Assembly (NCBI RefSeq): GCF_029910655.1
Contig: NZ_CP123897.1
Coordinates: forward strand, 3,337,547 to 3,401,546
Direction: 5' to 3'
Length of the DNA stretch: 64,000 nucleotides
Source: Methylomonas sp. UP202
Lineage (GTDB): Bacteria; Pseudomonadota; Gammaproteobacteria; Methylococcales; Methylomonadaceae
Numbering within the stretch: position 1 is the stretch's first letter; every line of letters starts with the position of its first letter. A program made the translations under genes and the position numbers. Below, piece after piece: positions 25,888 through 35,357 of this stretch. Below the pieces are notes generated by a model. That model saw nothing but the letters and a program-made list of their open reading frames with translations, was not told the origin of the DNA and made no database searches.

Positions 25888-28800
25888 TCATCGCGGAAAG
25901 TTGCTCCGGAGGAAAGCGAATACGTGCGGACGCAAGCGTTGCAAGCCATCCGGGTCAACCATGTATAAAGCGTAGGATTCGGCAAAGTGTTCCTGCCAAC
26001 TGGTATCCGAATAGTGCGTGATTCCTGGGCCGCCATCCTGCTGTGCGGCTTGCCGGAAAGCCACGTTGTCCGCGCCTTCCACAATCGTCAAGTCGTTGCT
26101 GCCGGGTTGCGCTTGCCATTGCGAACCCGACAAGGAGCGAGCCGCGTCGCGCGTTCGTTGAGCTGCGGTTATTTGCGCATGTATTTGATTCCAGCGTGCT
26201 TGCATCGAGGCGGGAATTGAGTAGCGATTGGAACCCGGCTGAGTTTCGTAACGGCGAAAGGCGTTGCGTTGCGCGTTAACCGCTTGATTCACGGGATCGA
26301 TGACTTGCGACAATATCCTTAAATCGAGTGCGTGCCCCAACTCGTGCAATACGTCTTGCCGCGCGACGTTCGCCAACCCTTGTCCGGGAACGCCGGTCCG
26401 GGTCAGCGACGCGGTAAAGGCACAGTCGAACAAAGTGATGACGCGGGTTCCGGATTGATGTTCGCCGCACCATTCGGGATGGGTCTGGTGTACGGTGCCG
26501 CGATTGAAGGTATAACCGGCAACCAGATTTAAGGTGGTGTCTGGCACTTGCTCCAATGCCGCCAATACTTCCTGAAATTGCGGGTCGCTCCAACCTGCAC
26601 CACGGCGAAAATTGTAGCGGTCGAAATGTTGTTGCGCTCTCTTGGCCTGATCCGGATGCAGGGTTTCCATGCCTATGCCGCCTAAATGTTCGACCAATAT
26701 TTCACCGTTGGCCGCGCCGCCTTGTACTTGACGTCTGACATAGGTAAAGCGAAAGGCCGAATAACCGCCCCCGACATTTTCCAAGTGGAGGGCCAGCGTC
26801 AGCATCGAATTCGGTTCGAGCGGCGGCGGGCCGCTGGTCCAGCTGGCGGGATTCGTCAACGTGCCGGCGATATTTTCCAAGCCCCTACGCAGCACTTGCA
26901 TAACGCCGCTGGAGAAGTGCACGGCTACGTTCGCCGGTAGCGGGATCATCGTCGCCCGTGGCTGAAAATAGGCGTCCAGATTAGACAAAGTGACGCTCAG
27001 CGTAATCACGCGCAGTTGTTGACGCTCCGCTTCCGGAAGCGCGTTAGTGAGTTCCGCGCCCGTGGGGTCGGCTCTGCCGCGCGGCCAAGCCACCTCGTCT
27101 ATCGCGCCGACGAGCTGCTGGTACAAATCCTGTTCGGTTCTGCGTAGCAAGGAAGCGGCTTTCGTAATCAACGACGCGACAGCCGCCTGATAGGCTCCGA
27201 CAAGAAGGCTTGCTAACGCGGCATCGTTATTCAGCATCTGCTGAATAATCCTCAGATTACTGGTATATGCCGTTCGCCAACCTTGTAAAATCGTTGCCAG
27301 CCGCGTCTGATCGATTCGCGTCACATCTCGATAAAAATCCGCAGCCTCCCGCAAAAAGCGTATGGCACCCTCGACGAACTCGCGTTGTTCCGCCGGAGTC
27401 GCTGGCCGCGCCGCCGGCATCAATAAACCGCCGTATTTGATTTGGGCGTCCGACGGACCTACTTGATGTCCGTATTCGTCCTCACCGCTCGGAGGAAATC
27501 CGTTTTCGCGGCGGAATCGCTCTATCAGCGGTCTATGTATCGGATCATCATCACCCACGGCCTTTTTACGCAACCCTCTCGATTCACCACGTTGCTGAAC
27601 TACGTGAGCCAGTTCGTGAGCCAGCAAATGGCGACCTTCACGCGTCTCGGGCCGGAACTGGTTGTCGCCGAACACGACGTCGCGACCGACTGTATAGGCT
27701 TTGGCCTGAATCTCGCGCGCCGATTGTTCGGCCGCGCCGCCGATATGGATGCGTACCCGAGAAAAATCCTGTCCGAAACGCGCCTCCATGTCTTGCTGCA
27801 AGGGGGCATCCAACGGCCTACCGGAACTCGCCAGAACCCGATCGACGCTGTCCGGCACCGCTTCCGCGGCGGCCGAACCGTTGCCGCTTACGCGTTGAAT
27901 GCTGGGGTTGGTCGACTTGAGCGGCGGGTTTGATGAACTTGTTAGCACTTGTTCGGCGACGCGATCCGCTTCCGTTTCCAGTGGATCATCGCTGGCGCCG
28001 AGACGAAGTTTTTTCTGCAAGGCCGGACGGTCGTCCTGCTCTTCTTCGCCGGGAATTCTCAATTTGAATTGATCGCCAAACAACGAAGGCCTTTCCTTAC
28101 CCGGCGACCAATTGGGCTGCGTCAGCTGTAAACCGTTTTTCGGTTGCGGTGCCGCCAGCCACGGATATTTTTTTAGAGTCTCTGAAATATCCAGACCGCC
28201 ACGATACTTCAGCGCGGCCTGTCTGAGTGCCTGATCTTCCGCCCTTTGCCTTAAGTCTTCCGGGGAACCGGGCGTAAAACGCATATTGGCGCGGAACTTG
28301 GCCTGATCCGCCGCAATTTTGGCAGTCTCCGCCCGATACTTGTCGGCCTCGCTGAGCGGCGTTTTTCCGGTATCGTTTTTAGCCGCTTGCTCGCGGTAGC
28401 TAAAGGTAATCATCGCATCGGTCGGCTTATCCACCGGGCCTTTGTAGGTCAGCTTCACACTCAAGCCGGGCGTGATAATGTCCAACGGGATTTCGGGTAT
28501 CTGAACCGGCAAGGCCTTGTGGTTCGCCGCCAGTGTCGCCACGGTTATTACGGCGGCTTCGCCGGTGTAAATTCTGCCCGGCCAAGTCGCGAGAATATCC
28601 TTGCCGAGTTGGGTGGCGCCTTTCACCAAGGCATCTTGTTTCAGCTTCTCGACCAGGGTTTTGCCGAGCGGGGTTTGTAAAAACGCTTCGCCGAGTTTTT
28701 CCAGGCCTTCCTGATATTTTTCCGCGTCGGTTTTTTCCTTGGGCGCTTCCTGGCGGCGAACGGTCTCGGCACCGGCGGCGGATAACGTCGGTAACGCACT

Positions 28801-29046
28801 ATGGCTAGCCAATACCTGATCGGCAACCCGATCGGCCTCGCGTTCCATCGGATCGTTGCTAGCGCCAATCGCTAATTGACGTTGTATCGGCTTATTCTTG
28901 CGCGCGCAGGCCGCGCATTCCCCGCCAGCTGGCGTGTGATTGCCGCATGCGCATCGGCGCTGCAATAGGCCGGCGGCGGGTCGAGTTTGCGTGGCTAACG
29001 CCACTTTATTGCGGGAAGCGGCCGGCGTTTTGGTTAGGCTAGACAT
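25888..29046 (-). CDS. DUF4157 protein with C-terminal zinc-metalloprotease-like domain, candidate eCIS cargo
   Basis: Protein of 1052 residues. Order: a small Cys cluster at 32-47 (CAC...CAAC); an ADRVADQV motif at about 58-79; a 270-residue region of unknown fold; a second copy of that motif at about 347-368; the DUF4157 core at about 408-488 with HELAH at 477-481; then a long C-terminal part ending in a zincin-like region with HELGH at 901-905 and EHFAESYALY near 1019-1028, which can supply a third Glu ligand. DUF4157 is the known marker domain of eCIS-associated effectors. The C-terminus suggests a gluzincin-type protease toxin (inference). Its start overlaps the 651-residue DUF4157 gene by 8 bp; 74 bp separate it from the next gene. 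Confidence 0.8.
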   Translation of the reverse strand: MSSLTKTPAASRNKVALATQTRPAAGLLQRRCACGNHTPAGGECAACARKNKPIQRQLAIGASNDPMEREADRVADQVLASHSALPTLSAAGAETVRRQEAPKEKTDAEKYQEGLEKLGEAFLQTPLGKTLVEKLKQDALVKGATQLGKDILATWPGRIYTGEAAVITVATLAANHKALPVQIPEIPLDIITPGLSVKLTYKGPVDKPTDAMITFSYREQAAKNDTGKTPLSEADKYRAETAKIAADQAKFRANMRFTPGSPEDLRQRAEDQALRQAALKYRGGLDISETLKKYPWLAAPQPKNGLQLTQPNWSPGKERPSLFGDQFKLRIPGEEEQDDRPALQKKLRLGASDDPLETEADRVAEQVLTSSSNPPLKSTNPSIQRVSGNGSAAAEAVPDSVDRVLASSGRPLDAPLQQDMEARFGQDFSRVRIHIGGAAEQSAREIQAKAYTVGRDVVFGDNQFRPETREGRHLLAHELAHVVQQRGESRGLRKKAVGDDDPIHRPLIERFRRENGFPPSGEDEYGHQVGPSDAQIKYGGLLMPAARPATPAEQREFVEGAIRFLREAADFYRDVTRIDQTRLATILQGWRTAYTSNLRIIQQMLNNDAALASLLVGAYQAAVASLITKAASLLRRTEQDLYQQLVGAIDEVAWPRGRADPTGAELTNALPEAERQQLRVITLSVTLSNLDAYFQPRATMIPLPANVAVHFSSGVMQVLRRGLENIAGTLTNPASWTSGPPPLEPNSMLTLALHLENVGGGYSAFRFTYVRRQVQGGAANGEILVEHLGGIGMETLHPDQAKRAQQHFDRYNFRRGAGWSDPQFQEVLAALEQVPDTTLNLVAGYTFNRGTVHQTHPEWCGEHQSGTRVITLFDCAFTASLTRTGVPGQGLANVARQDVLHELGHALDLRILSQVIDPVNQAVNAQRNAFRRYETQPGSNRYSIPASMQARWNQIHAQITAAQRTRDAARSLSGSQWQAQPGSNDLTIVEGADNVAFRQAAQQDGGPGITHYSDTSWQEHFAESYALYMVDPDGLQRLRPHVFAFLRSNFPR

Positions 29047-30994
29047 CGCCTGCCCTCATTTCGTCGATCACCGGTTGGTAGTCGCTGGTGACCGGGGTGA
29101 TGCCGCCGGCGGTAGTTTGGCTATACAGCGAGTAGTAATAATCGGCGGCAATATCGGCCTGTTGCTCGCGATTGAATTCGCGGAAGTGTTTGCCGAGCAT
29201 ATTCGGCGACGGGTTGGTGGCCGGCCGCCACAACGCGTCCGGACCTTTGTAATCGTAGCCGGCGGTAGCCTGGGCATGGACCGCTTCGCCCAAATATTGC
29301 GATCCCACGCGTTCGTATTGGAAGACATGGGTCAGCTCGTGCGTCAGCCAGTGCATGTCGCTACTGCCCGGACTGGCGCTGATCTTTTGATTGAAATTGA
29401 TGGTGTGGAAGGTGGTCACGCCCATCCCGCCGCCGCCCTTGAACAAGGCACCGATGGCGGAAATCAGCGAATATTCGTCTATGCGTACTTGCCAGTATGC
29501 GATGTTGTCCTGAAAGGTTTTTTGCGCTTCGCTTTTTTCGGTCGCATTCAGCGTGCGGGTGTTGAATTTGATGATTTGAAACAGCAAGTCCCAGACCTCG
29601 CCGATGCCGGCGATGTCCACCAATTTGCCGATCAAGCGGCCGATCCAGGCCGCACCGGACAGGATGCCGTCCAGAAACCAATTGCCAAGGCCTTTGAAAT
29701 CCAGATGCCAGGTCAGTTTCAAGCCGTCCCACAACCAACCGGCCGCGCCGGCGATACCGCTGCCCAAATGCTTGATCAAGCGCCAGACCCGGCTCGGGAA
29801 ATTGATGACCTGCCGCCAGGCCAAGGCCGCGCCGGCTTTCAACACATTCCACCCCCAACCGGCGAAGGCCTTGATGCCGCCCCAAACCTTGCCCGCCACC
29901 CACTTGGTACCGTCCCACACCTTGCCGGCGGCTTTTTTGATGCCGCGCCACGCCGCGCCCGCGCCTTTTTTGATCCCACCCCAAACCGCGCCGGCGCCCT
30001 TCTTGATGCCGCCCCAAACCGCGCTGGCACCTTTTTTAATTCCGCTCCACAATTTGCCGAAAAATCCGCCTTGCACCCGCGGCTCGCTGGTTTCGCGCAC
30101 TCGAATCGGCGCCAGCGGCATACGCGCCAAACCGCTTTGCTGCTGCAAGACGTGAGTCAGTTCGTGCGCCAACAACCAGTGCCCGCCTGCGCTAGCGGGT
30201 TGATACTGACCGGCCCCGAACACTACATCGCGACCGACGGTAAACGCACGGGCGCTGACCGAGTCGGCCAATTTGCCGGCTTCGACGCCGGTGTGAACCC
30301 GCACTTGGCTCAGGTCGTGACCCAGGCGCGGCTCGAAAAAACGTCTGACCGGGCTCGCCAACGGTTGACCGCCGCCGCGTAAGGCCTGGATGCGCGATTC
30401 CTGACGCGGCGACACGCTGGGCGTCTGGCCGGCTTGCGGACTGGTCCGCATTGGCTCCGTTTCACCGGCTTGATCCGCGTCGTCAGACTCGGCTTGCTCG
30501 CCGTCGCTGGGCTGCTGCTCGCCCTGCAGATCGTCGCTTTCCAGCAATAGCAACGCCACTTGGGCCGGATCGCCCTCCTCGGCCGGTTTCTCTGCACTTT
30601 CCGGAGCGGCGGTTTCGGCTTGCGGCGGCGTTTCGGGTTCGGCGGCTTGCGCGTCTACGCTATCGCTGGCCGGTTGCGGAGCCCGTCTCAAGGTATTGCC
30701 ATCCTGACCGACCGACGCCAGCGCGCGATCACGACCGCCGCCAGTCACCTTATCGGCAACCGCATCGGCCTCGCGCTCGAACACATCGCCGGGCCGGCCT
30801 AGCGCCAGCTTGGCCTGCCAGCTGCCCGGCCGGGCCGGGCTGAGCGGAATCGCGCCAAATTCATGTGCGCCGCGTTCGCTATTGGCCGGCAAACTGGCCG
30901 GCTCCTCGGAAAATTTGCCGCGCTCGGGTTTAATGGATCCGACCAATGGCGCTGCGGAAAGCGGCGGACGTTCTACCGACCGGGACTTATTCAT
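29039..30994 (-). CDS. DUF4157 protein with Trp hendecad repeats and second HELTH motif, candidate eCIS cargo
   Basis: Protein of 651 residues. An EREADAVADKV motif (about 73-83) is followed by an acidic low-complexity linker, the DUF4157 core with HELTH at 277-281, then a region where Trp occurs at 316, 327, 338, 349, 360, 371, 382, 393 and 404, an exact 11-residue period (typical unit WGGIKKGAGAV). Hydrophobic Trp-rich helices continue to about 470. The C-terminal part has a second HELTH (552-556) and NREQQADIAADYY near 608-620, which could complete a zinc site. The basic amphipathic repeats suggest a membrane-active segment, so a cargo combining a pore-like module with a peptidase-like domain is plausible (inference). 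Confidence 0.8.
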   Translation of the reverse strand: MNKSRSVERPPLSAAPLVGSIKPERGKFSEEPASLPANSERGAHEFGAIPLSPARPGSWQAKLALGRPGDVFEREADAVADKVTGGGRDRALASVGQDGNTLRRAPQPASDSVDAQAAEPETPPQAETAAPESAEKPAEEGDPAQVALLLLESDDLQGEQQPSDGEQAESDDADQAGETEPMRTSPQAGQTPSVSPRQESRIQALRGGGQPLASPVRRFFEPRLGHDLSQVRVHTGVEAGKLADSVSARAFTVGRDVVFGAGQYQPASAGGHWLLAHELTHVLQQQSGLARMPLAPIRVRETSEPRVQGGFFGKLWSGIKKGASAVWGGIKKGAGAVWGGIKKGAGAAWRGIKKAAGKVWDGTKWVAGKVWGGIKAFAGWGWNVLKAGAALAWRQVINFPSRVWRLIKHLGSGIAGAAGWLWDGLKLTWHLDFKGLGNWFLDGILSGAAWIGRLIGKLVDIAGIGEVWDLLFQIIKFNTRTLNATEKSEAQKTFQDNIAYWQVRIDEYSLISAIGALFKGGGGMGVTTFHTINFNQKISASPGSSDMHWLTHELTHVFQYERVGSQYLGEAVHAQATAGYDYKGPDALWRPATNPSPNMLGKHFREFNREQQADIAADYYYSLYSQTTAGGITPVTSDYQPVIDEMRAGDV

Positions 30995-31244
30995 GGCCTA
31001 GGCCTCGGTAAACCGTTTGCGCGATCTGCTCGCCCAAGCGGGTCGGCTGCTGTCCAACCAATTGCAAGCCGGACAACTGCAAGCGCGGCACCGCCACGCC
31101 GTTACTCCATTGGCCGGCTAAGCCGCCCTCGCTCAGCAAGCGGGTCAGTTCCGCCGTCAAACCGGCTTGCAGTTCGCCGCGACTATGGCCTGCCAGATCG
31201 ACACCGTCCAGCACCAACCGCTCGATGTGCAAGTGAATGTTCAC
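30987..31244 (-). CDS. Small eCIS-operon protein
   Basis: An 85-residue protein starting MNIHLHIERLVLDGV and containing LQAGLTAELTRLL and QIAQTVYRGLG. Short proteins with this opening occur next to the AAA+ ATPase in eCIS loci, but I cannot name a function. It overlaps the ATPase gene by four bases and the 651-residue DUF4157 gene by 8 bp, which supports that it is expressed. Confidence 0.68.
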   Translation of the reverse strand: MNIHLHIERLVLDGVDLAGHSRGELQAGLTAELTRLLSEGGLAGQWSNGVAVPRLQLSGLQLVGQQPTRLGEQIAQTVYRGLGHE

Positions 31245-33295
31245 GATGCGCTCCCGACGACGCCCAACAGCCGAAACTCGGCTTCGTTGACCGGTTTATC
31301 CAGCTTGCGGAATTCGGCGCGTAGCGCTTCGAAAATCAACGCCATCGTCACCTGCCGGGCATCGCTGGCGGCCGCCAGAAATGCCGCGTTCAAGGCTACG
31401 TTGTGGATGCTGCCGCCGGTCAGATTGAAGCGGGCCAGATGCTGATAATCCAGCTCGGCCAACGGCGTTTGCGGCGGAAATACCTTGCGCCACATGTCGG
31501 CGCGCTCGGCGGCGCCGGGAAACGGAAAATTGACGATAAAGCGCAAACGCCGCATGAAGGCCTGATCCAACGCACTTTTCATGTTGGTCGCCAGAATCGC
31601 CAGACCGCGATAGGCTTCCATGCGTTGCAGCAAGTAATTGATTTCGATATTGGCGTAGCGGTCGTGGCTATCCTTGACTTCGCTGCGCTTGCCGAACAAG
31701 GCGTCGGCTTCGTCGAAGAACAAAATCGCCCCGCCGTCCTCGGCGGCATCGAACAAGCGCCGCAGGTTTTTTTCGGTTTCGCCAATGTATTTGCTGACTA
31801 CCGCCGACAAGTCGATCCGGTACAGATTCAGTTGCAAGGCGTTGGCGATCACTTCCGCCGCCATGGTTTTGCCGGTGCCGCTTTCGCCGGCAAACAGCAC
31901 GCTCAGCCCCAGACCGCGATTCATTTTATCGACGAAGCCCCAATCGTTGTAAACCAGGCCGCGCCGCTGGATCTGGCCGGCGATCTGGTTTAACAGCGCC
32001 AGCGGTTCCTTGGGTAATACGATGTCCGACCAGGCCGCTTTGACGTCGATGCGCCGCGCCAATTGATCCAGCTTGGGGCTGGTTTTACGCAAGCAGGCTT
32101 GCCAGAGCCGGTCGCGGCGTTCGCCAGCCGCCGGCTCGCCGGCCACCGAATCGGCAATTTCGCGGATCGCGGGCAATTCCAGGCTGAACTGACCGGCCAG
32201 TTGCGCGGCTAAATCGGCGGCATCGTCGCCGAGCGCCTCCCGCCAGGCGTGTTGCTGTTCCTCGGCATCGGGCTTGGCGATTTCGACGATCAAGCCGTCG
32301 AATTCCGGTTGCGGGTCGCGGACACCCAAAATCAATACGCCGTTGCAGGCGCCAAGCAAACGTCTCAGTAACGCGGCATGGGTGTGCTCGTCGGCATGGC
32401 CGGCGTCCAGATACAAAGCCACCGGTAGCAACAAGCGCTCTCGCTCCCACAACCGCAACAAGTTTTCCAGGTCGGCGGTCTGAGTCGGCAGACTCTCCAA
32501 ACTCGTCGCCATCCCGCCGAGTCCCAGTTCCGCCAAGGCCAGCCTGACCACTTCCGCTTTCGCACGGGTCGACGGGCCGGCCAATTGCACCAACACGCAC
32601 TGACTAAGGCCGCTGGCCCGGCTTTGCAAGTAAGCGGCAATCTCCCCGACGACCCGCCGTTGCGACGGCGCCAACGCGGCGGCATCGCTGGCACCGAGCA
32701 GCGGGGCCATGAACGGCAATAAACGGTCGTCGATATTGTGTCTGGGTTCGACCAGAAAATTGACGATGCGCTCGTCGGCCCGCAACGCGCTGGTGGTCAG
32801 CGCTTCGGCGCCGGGCTGGTTGATCTCCAGCAGGCGCCAGTAGCGCAAGGGCCGGTCGGCGGACAAGGCTTGCCAGTTGGGTTGTTCGAACAGGCGTAGC
32901 GCCAGCGCGAAGGTCGGATACGGTTTATAAGGATTGTCTTGGGCCTTGGCGCACAAGGCGGCGGATTTGCCGTCCAGCTCGATGGCCGCGCACAACAGCA
33001 AAATTTGTTGCTCGAAGCGATCCAGGCCAAGCTGGCGGCTTAATATAATCAAGGCCGGCGGCGGATCGGCGCTTTCGGCGGCCGCCAGTTTTTTACCGAG
33101 CGCGCGGATCGCGGTTTCGGCGTCGTCGGAGCCTTGCTCGGCTTCGCCATGCCGGGATTTGAACCAGCCACGTTTGGCCGGCGGCGCGGCATGAGTCAGT
33201 TCCGCGATTTGCCGCTCCAGCAAGCGGTGCAGCCAGGCGATCGCATCGCCGAGATAATCGTTATTGGCTTGCAGCCAGCGTTGATGCTCGTTCAT
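31241..33295 (-). CDS. eCIS AAA+ ATPase
   Basis: Protein of 684 residues from MNEHQRWLQ; a longer frame to 33691 is a read-through of the DUF4255 gene. The C-terminal AAA+ module has Walker A FAGESGTGKT (about 472), Walker B ILFFDEADALFGKR (about 525), a sensor-1-like ILATN and an arginine stretch MRRLRF. The N-terminal half is the helical/winged region seen in ATPases of contractile injection loci (Afp15/Pvc15 type). Members are needed for particle assembly or cargo loading; the exact role varies. It overlaps both neighbours by four bases. Confidence 0.87.
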   Translation of the reverse strand: MNEHQRWLQANNDYLGDAIAWLHRLLERQIAELTHAAPPAKRGWFKSRHGEAEQGSDDAETAIRALGKKLAAAESADPPPALIILSRQLGLDRFEQQILLLCAAIELDGKSAALCAKAQDNPYKPYPTFALALRLFEQPNWQALSADRPLRYWRLLEINQPGAEALTTSALRADERIVNFLVEPRHNIDDRLLPFMAPLLGASDAAALAPSQRRVVGEIAAYLQSRASGLSQCVLVQLAGPSTRAKAEVVRLALAELGLGGMATSLESLPTQTADLENLLRLWERERLLLPVALYLDAGHADEHTHAALLRRLLGACNGVLILGVRDPQPEFDGLIVEIAKPDAEEQQHAWREALGDDAADLAAQLAGQFSLELPAIREIADSVAGEPAAGERRDRLWQACLRKTSPKLDQLARRIDVKAAWSDIVLPKEPLALLNQIAGQIQRRGLVYNDWGFVDKMNRGLGLSVLFAGESGTGKTMAAEVIANALQLNLYRIDLSAVVSKYIGETEKNLRRLFDAAEDGGAILFFDEADALFGKRSEVKDSHDRYANIEINYLLQRMEAYRGLAILATNMKSALDQAFMRRLRFIVNFPFPGAAERADMWRKVFPPQTPLAELDYQHLARFNLTGGSIHNVALNAAFLAAASDARQVTMALIFEALRAEFRKLDKPVNEAEFRLLGVVGSAS

Positions 33296-34563
33296 ACGAT
33301 GGTCACCCGTTGGCTGTCGGCGAAGGCATAGCGCGGCGGATGACCCAAAAACGCGAACGGCAAACTGTCGACACCGTCGACGCGGATATACACCGGTTGC
33401 AAACTGACCGGCGCGGCGTTTTCGATGACGAACACCAGCGGATCGCTGGGATTGATGCGCGCTTGCGCTGCAACTTCGCGGTCGCCCAACAGCAGCAGCG
33501 GCGCTTGCTCGGTTAATACTTGCGGCGTCGCGGCCATCGTCAGCGTGGCGTCGCCGGCCGCGCGGGCCACCGGATTGGCCGGCAAGATGCTGTCGACGCG
33601 GATCGCCAGCGGCAGACTCAAGCGGTTGGTGGTGCGTTCCGTGCCGTCGCGGCTGACGATGGCGGCGACTTCGTAAAGGCCTGCCGCCCAATCGGTTTGC
33701 GCCGCCGCATCGTCGGGCAAGGTAAAGCGTAGACTGGTGGCGTCGCGATCCGCTTCAGGGATCGCCACGTCGCGGCTGCCCAGACGCGGATGCTGAAAGC
33801 GCAGCGTTACGCTGTCGCCTTGCAAGTCCTGGCCGCTGAAGGTCAAAACCAGGCCAGGCCAGGCATTGGGCAAGGACGGCAGCGGCACGTCGCGGTTGTC
33901 GGCGAAGCCAATCCGGATTGTTTCCAGGCGGGGAAACCGGCCCAGCAGCGTCTCGACACCACGGTCGTCCTGGCCGCGTTGCAACACCGGCGGCGCCGGA
34001 TTGACCGCGTCGTCCGATTCGATCAGCACGACGCTGGCCCGGTAGGCAATAGACAAGGCGTAGGGCGTTTGGAAGAACACCGACCATAACTTGGACAATT
34101 CGTCGAGGTTCAACGGCAACGGTGTCAGCCGAACCAATTCCGGCGCCTGGTCCAGGTTGGAGTCGTTCAGCGGGGCATGACTGAGAGCGGCATTGTGGAC
34201 GGCTTGGCGGGTCAAGACCGGATGGGCGTGCAGGTCGCGGGCCACCGCGCCCAGCATGCGCTGCGCTTCGAAGGCGGTTTCGTCGCCGTAAAACGCCAAT
34301 AAATAATGTAAATCCAGGGCGATTTGCGGGCGCTGGCTAATCCGTCCGCTAGGATCGCGGGTCGGTAGATCGGCGTTACGCAAAGCCGGATTCGGCGTGA
34401 CCTGATACAAACACAGTTGCACCCAGCGCAAGGCATTGGCCGGCGGCGCGGTTTGCGGCCTGCCAAGCACCACTTCGGCACCGCTGACGGCCTGTTGCGC
34501 GGCATTTTGAATCAGCGTCGCCAACGCAGCCGTTACCGTGGCGACAGCCAGTGAATTGCTCAT
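33292..34563 (-). CDS. DUF4255 protein, probable eCIS tube/sheath terminator
   Basis: Protein of 423 residues. The N-terminal 190 residues are the DUF4255 domain (ALATLIQNAAQ, WVQLCLYQVTPNPALRN, LDLHYLLAFYGD, RMLGAVARDLHAHPVL, SKLWSVFFQTPYALSIAYRASVVLIE), which in Afp16/Pvc16-type proteins caps the distal end of the particle. The C-terminal 230 residues form Ig-like beta domains (LTFSGQDLQGDSVTLRF, VYIRVDGVDSLPF). It overlaps the preceding gene by four bases. Confidence 0.82.
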   Translation of the reverse strand: MSNSLAVATVTAALATLIQNAAQQAVSGAEVVLGRPQTAPPANALRWVQLCLYQVTPNPALRNADLPTRDPSGRISQRPQIALDLHYLLAFYGDETAFEAQRMLGAVARDLHAHPVLTRQAVHNAALSHAPLNDSNLDQAPELVRLTPLPLNLDELSKLWSVFFQTPYALSIAYRASVVLIESDDAVNPAPPVLQRGQDDRGVETLLGRFPRLETIRIGFADNRDVPLPSLPNAWPGLVLTFSGQDLQGDSVTLRFQHPRLGSRDVAIPEADRDATSLRFTLPDDAAAQTDWAAGLYEVAAIVSRDGTERTTNRLSLPLAIRVDSILPANPVARAAGDATLTMAATPQVLTEQAPLLLLGDREVAAQARINPSDPLVFVIENAAPVSLQPVYIRVDGVDSLPFAFLGHPPRYAFADSQRVTIV

Positions 34564-35357
34564 CGCCGGCCTCCGTCGCGCTGCTTCAGATAATCGTCCA
34601 GACTCATCGTCGCCTGAGCCGGGCGCGGCTTGGCGGCGGATTTTTCGCTGGTTTGGGTAGCGCGGATTTCGATGCGGCCTATCGTAACCTGTATCGTCGG
34701 CATTGGCGTGGGCTCCGGCCGGACATCGACGGGTTGCCGCGCTACGGCGTCCTTGAAACCGGTCAATGCCGGGACGATGGGTTTAAGCTCGGCCACGAGC
34801 GGATTCATCGGTTTAAGCGGTTCGGATTCCGGCTGGCGTTGCCGGTTGGCGGCCGCGATGACCGGTGTCGCATCCGAACCGGGCACACGCTCGCGCTCGG
34901 TCAGCATCGTGACGCGCTCCTCGATTCGAGTCATCTCCCGCTCGACCGCCGGCGCGGCCGCGTTGGTGCCGCTATTGGTCGGTGTCCGAGGCTCGACCGG
35001 TATTTCGCGGCGGCTGGACAAGGGCGGGATTGCCGGCGGAACGGGCGTCAACAACGGTTGCGCCGCTGGCTGTTCGGCAGGCGTTTGCGGCTGCCAGGAG
35101 AAGGGTGGATCGAGATTTGGCGCCCCTTGTCCGACTGCGTCATCCCGCCCGACTGCGGTGTTTGGGATCGTGGGTATAGGTTCGCGGATAGCCGGCCCCA
35201 GGGTCGGGCTGGGCGGCAACGGTTCGGTCGACGGATCGAACGGGTCCGCCGCGAACGGTTCGCTTGAATCGGGCTCGAAACGCCCCGGCAAACGCGGCGG
35301 CAAGGCTTCTATTCGATGCAGCGTCAGCGCCGCGAGTTGTCCCAGAAAGCCGTTCAT
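34560..35357 (-). CDS. Proline-rich eCIS-operon protein with conserved C-terminal tail
   Basis: Protein of 265 residues from MNGFLGQLAAL; the longer frame to 35549 runs inside the gp26-like gene. The middle is low-complexity and rich in Pro, Glu and Ala, with one helical stretch (AVEREMTRIEERVTMLTERE). The C-terminus PTIQVTIGRIEIRA...ATMSLDDYLKQRDGGRR is the recognisable part: this strand plus LDDYLKQR tail recurs in eCIS loci. No other gene here looks like a tape measure, but this one is short and not a long helix. Function unknown. Confidence 0.65.
   Translation of the reverse strand: MNGFLGQLAALTLHRIEALPPRLPGRFEPDSSEPFAADPFDPSTEPLPPSPTLGPAIREPIPTIPNTAVGRDDAVGQGAPNLDPPFSWQPQTPAEQPAAQPLLTPVPPAIPPLSSRREIPVEPRTPTNSGTNAAAPAVEREMTRIEERVTMLTERERVPGSDATPVIAAANRQRQPESEPLKPMNPLVAELKPIVPALTGFKDAVARQPVDVRPEPTPMPTIQVTIGRIEIRATQTSEKSAAKPRPAQATMSLDDYLKQRDGGRR

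Noticed and set aside
29780..30060. DNA-level tandem repeat caused by assembly collapse or slippage
   Set aside because: The 33-bp units differ at many bases while the Trp spacing stays exact over nine units, which argues for selection on the protein.
28940..30382. 480-residue open frame on the plus strand opposite the DUF4157 genes
   Set aside because: It overlaps two strongly supported minus-strand genes and shows no motifs; its repeats are the mirror image of the Trp repeat region.
33296..33691. N-terminal extension of the AAA+ ATPase frame
   Set aside because: It is Arg-rich read-through inside the DUF4255 gene; MNEHQRWLQ at 33295 has the normal four-base overlap.
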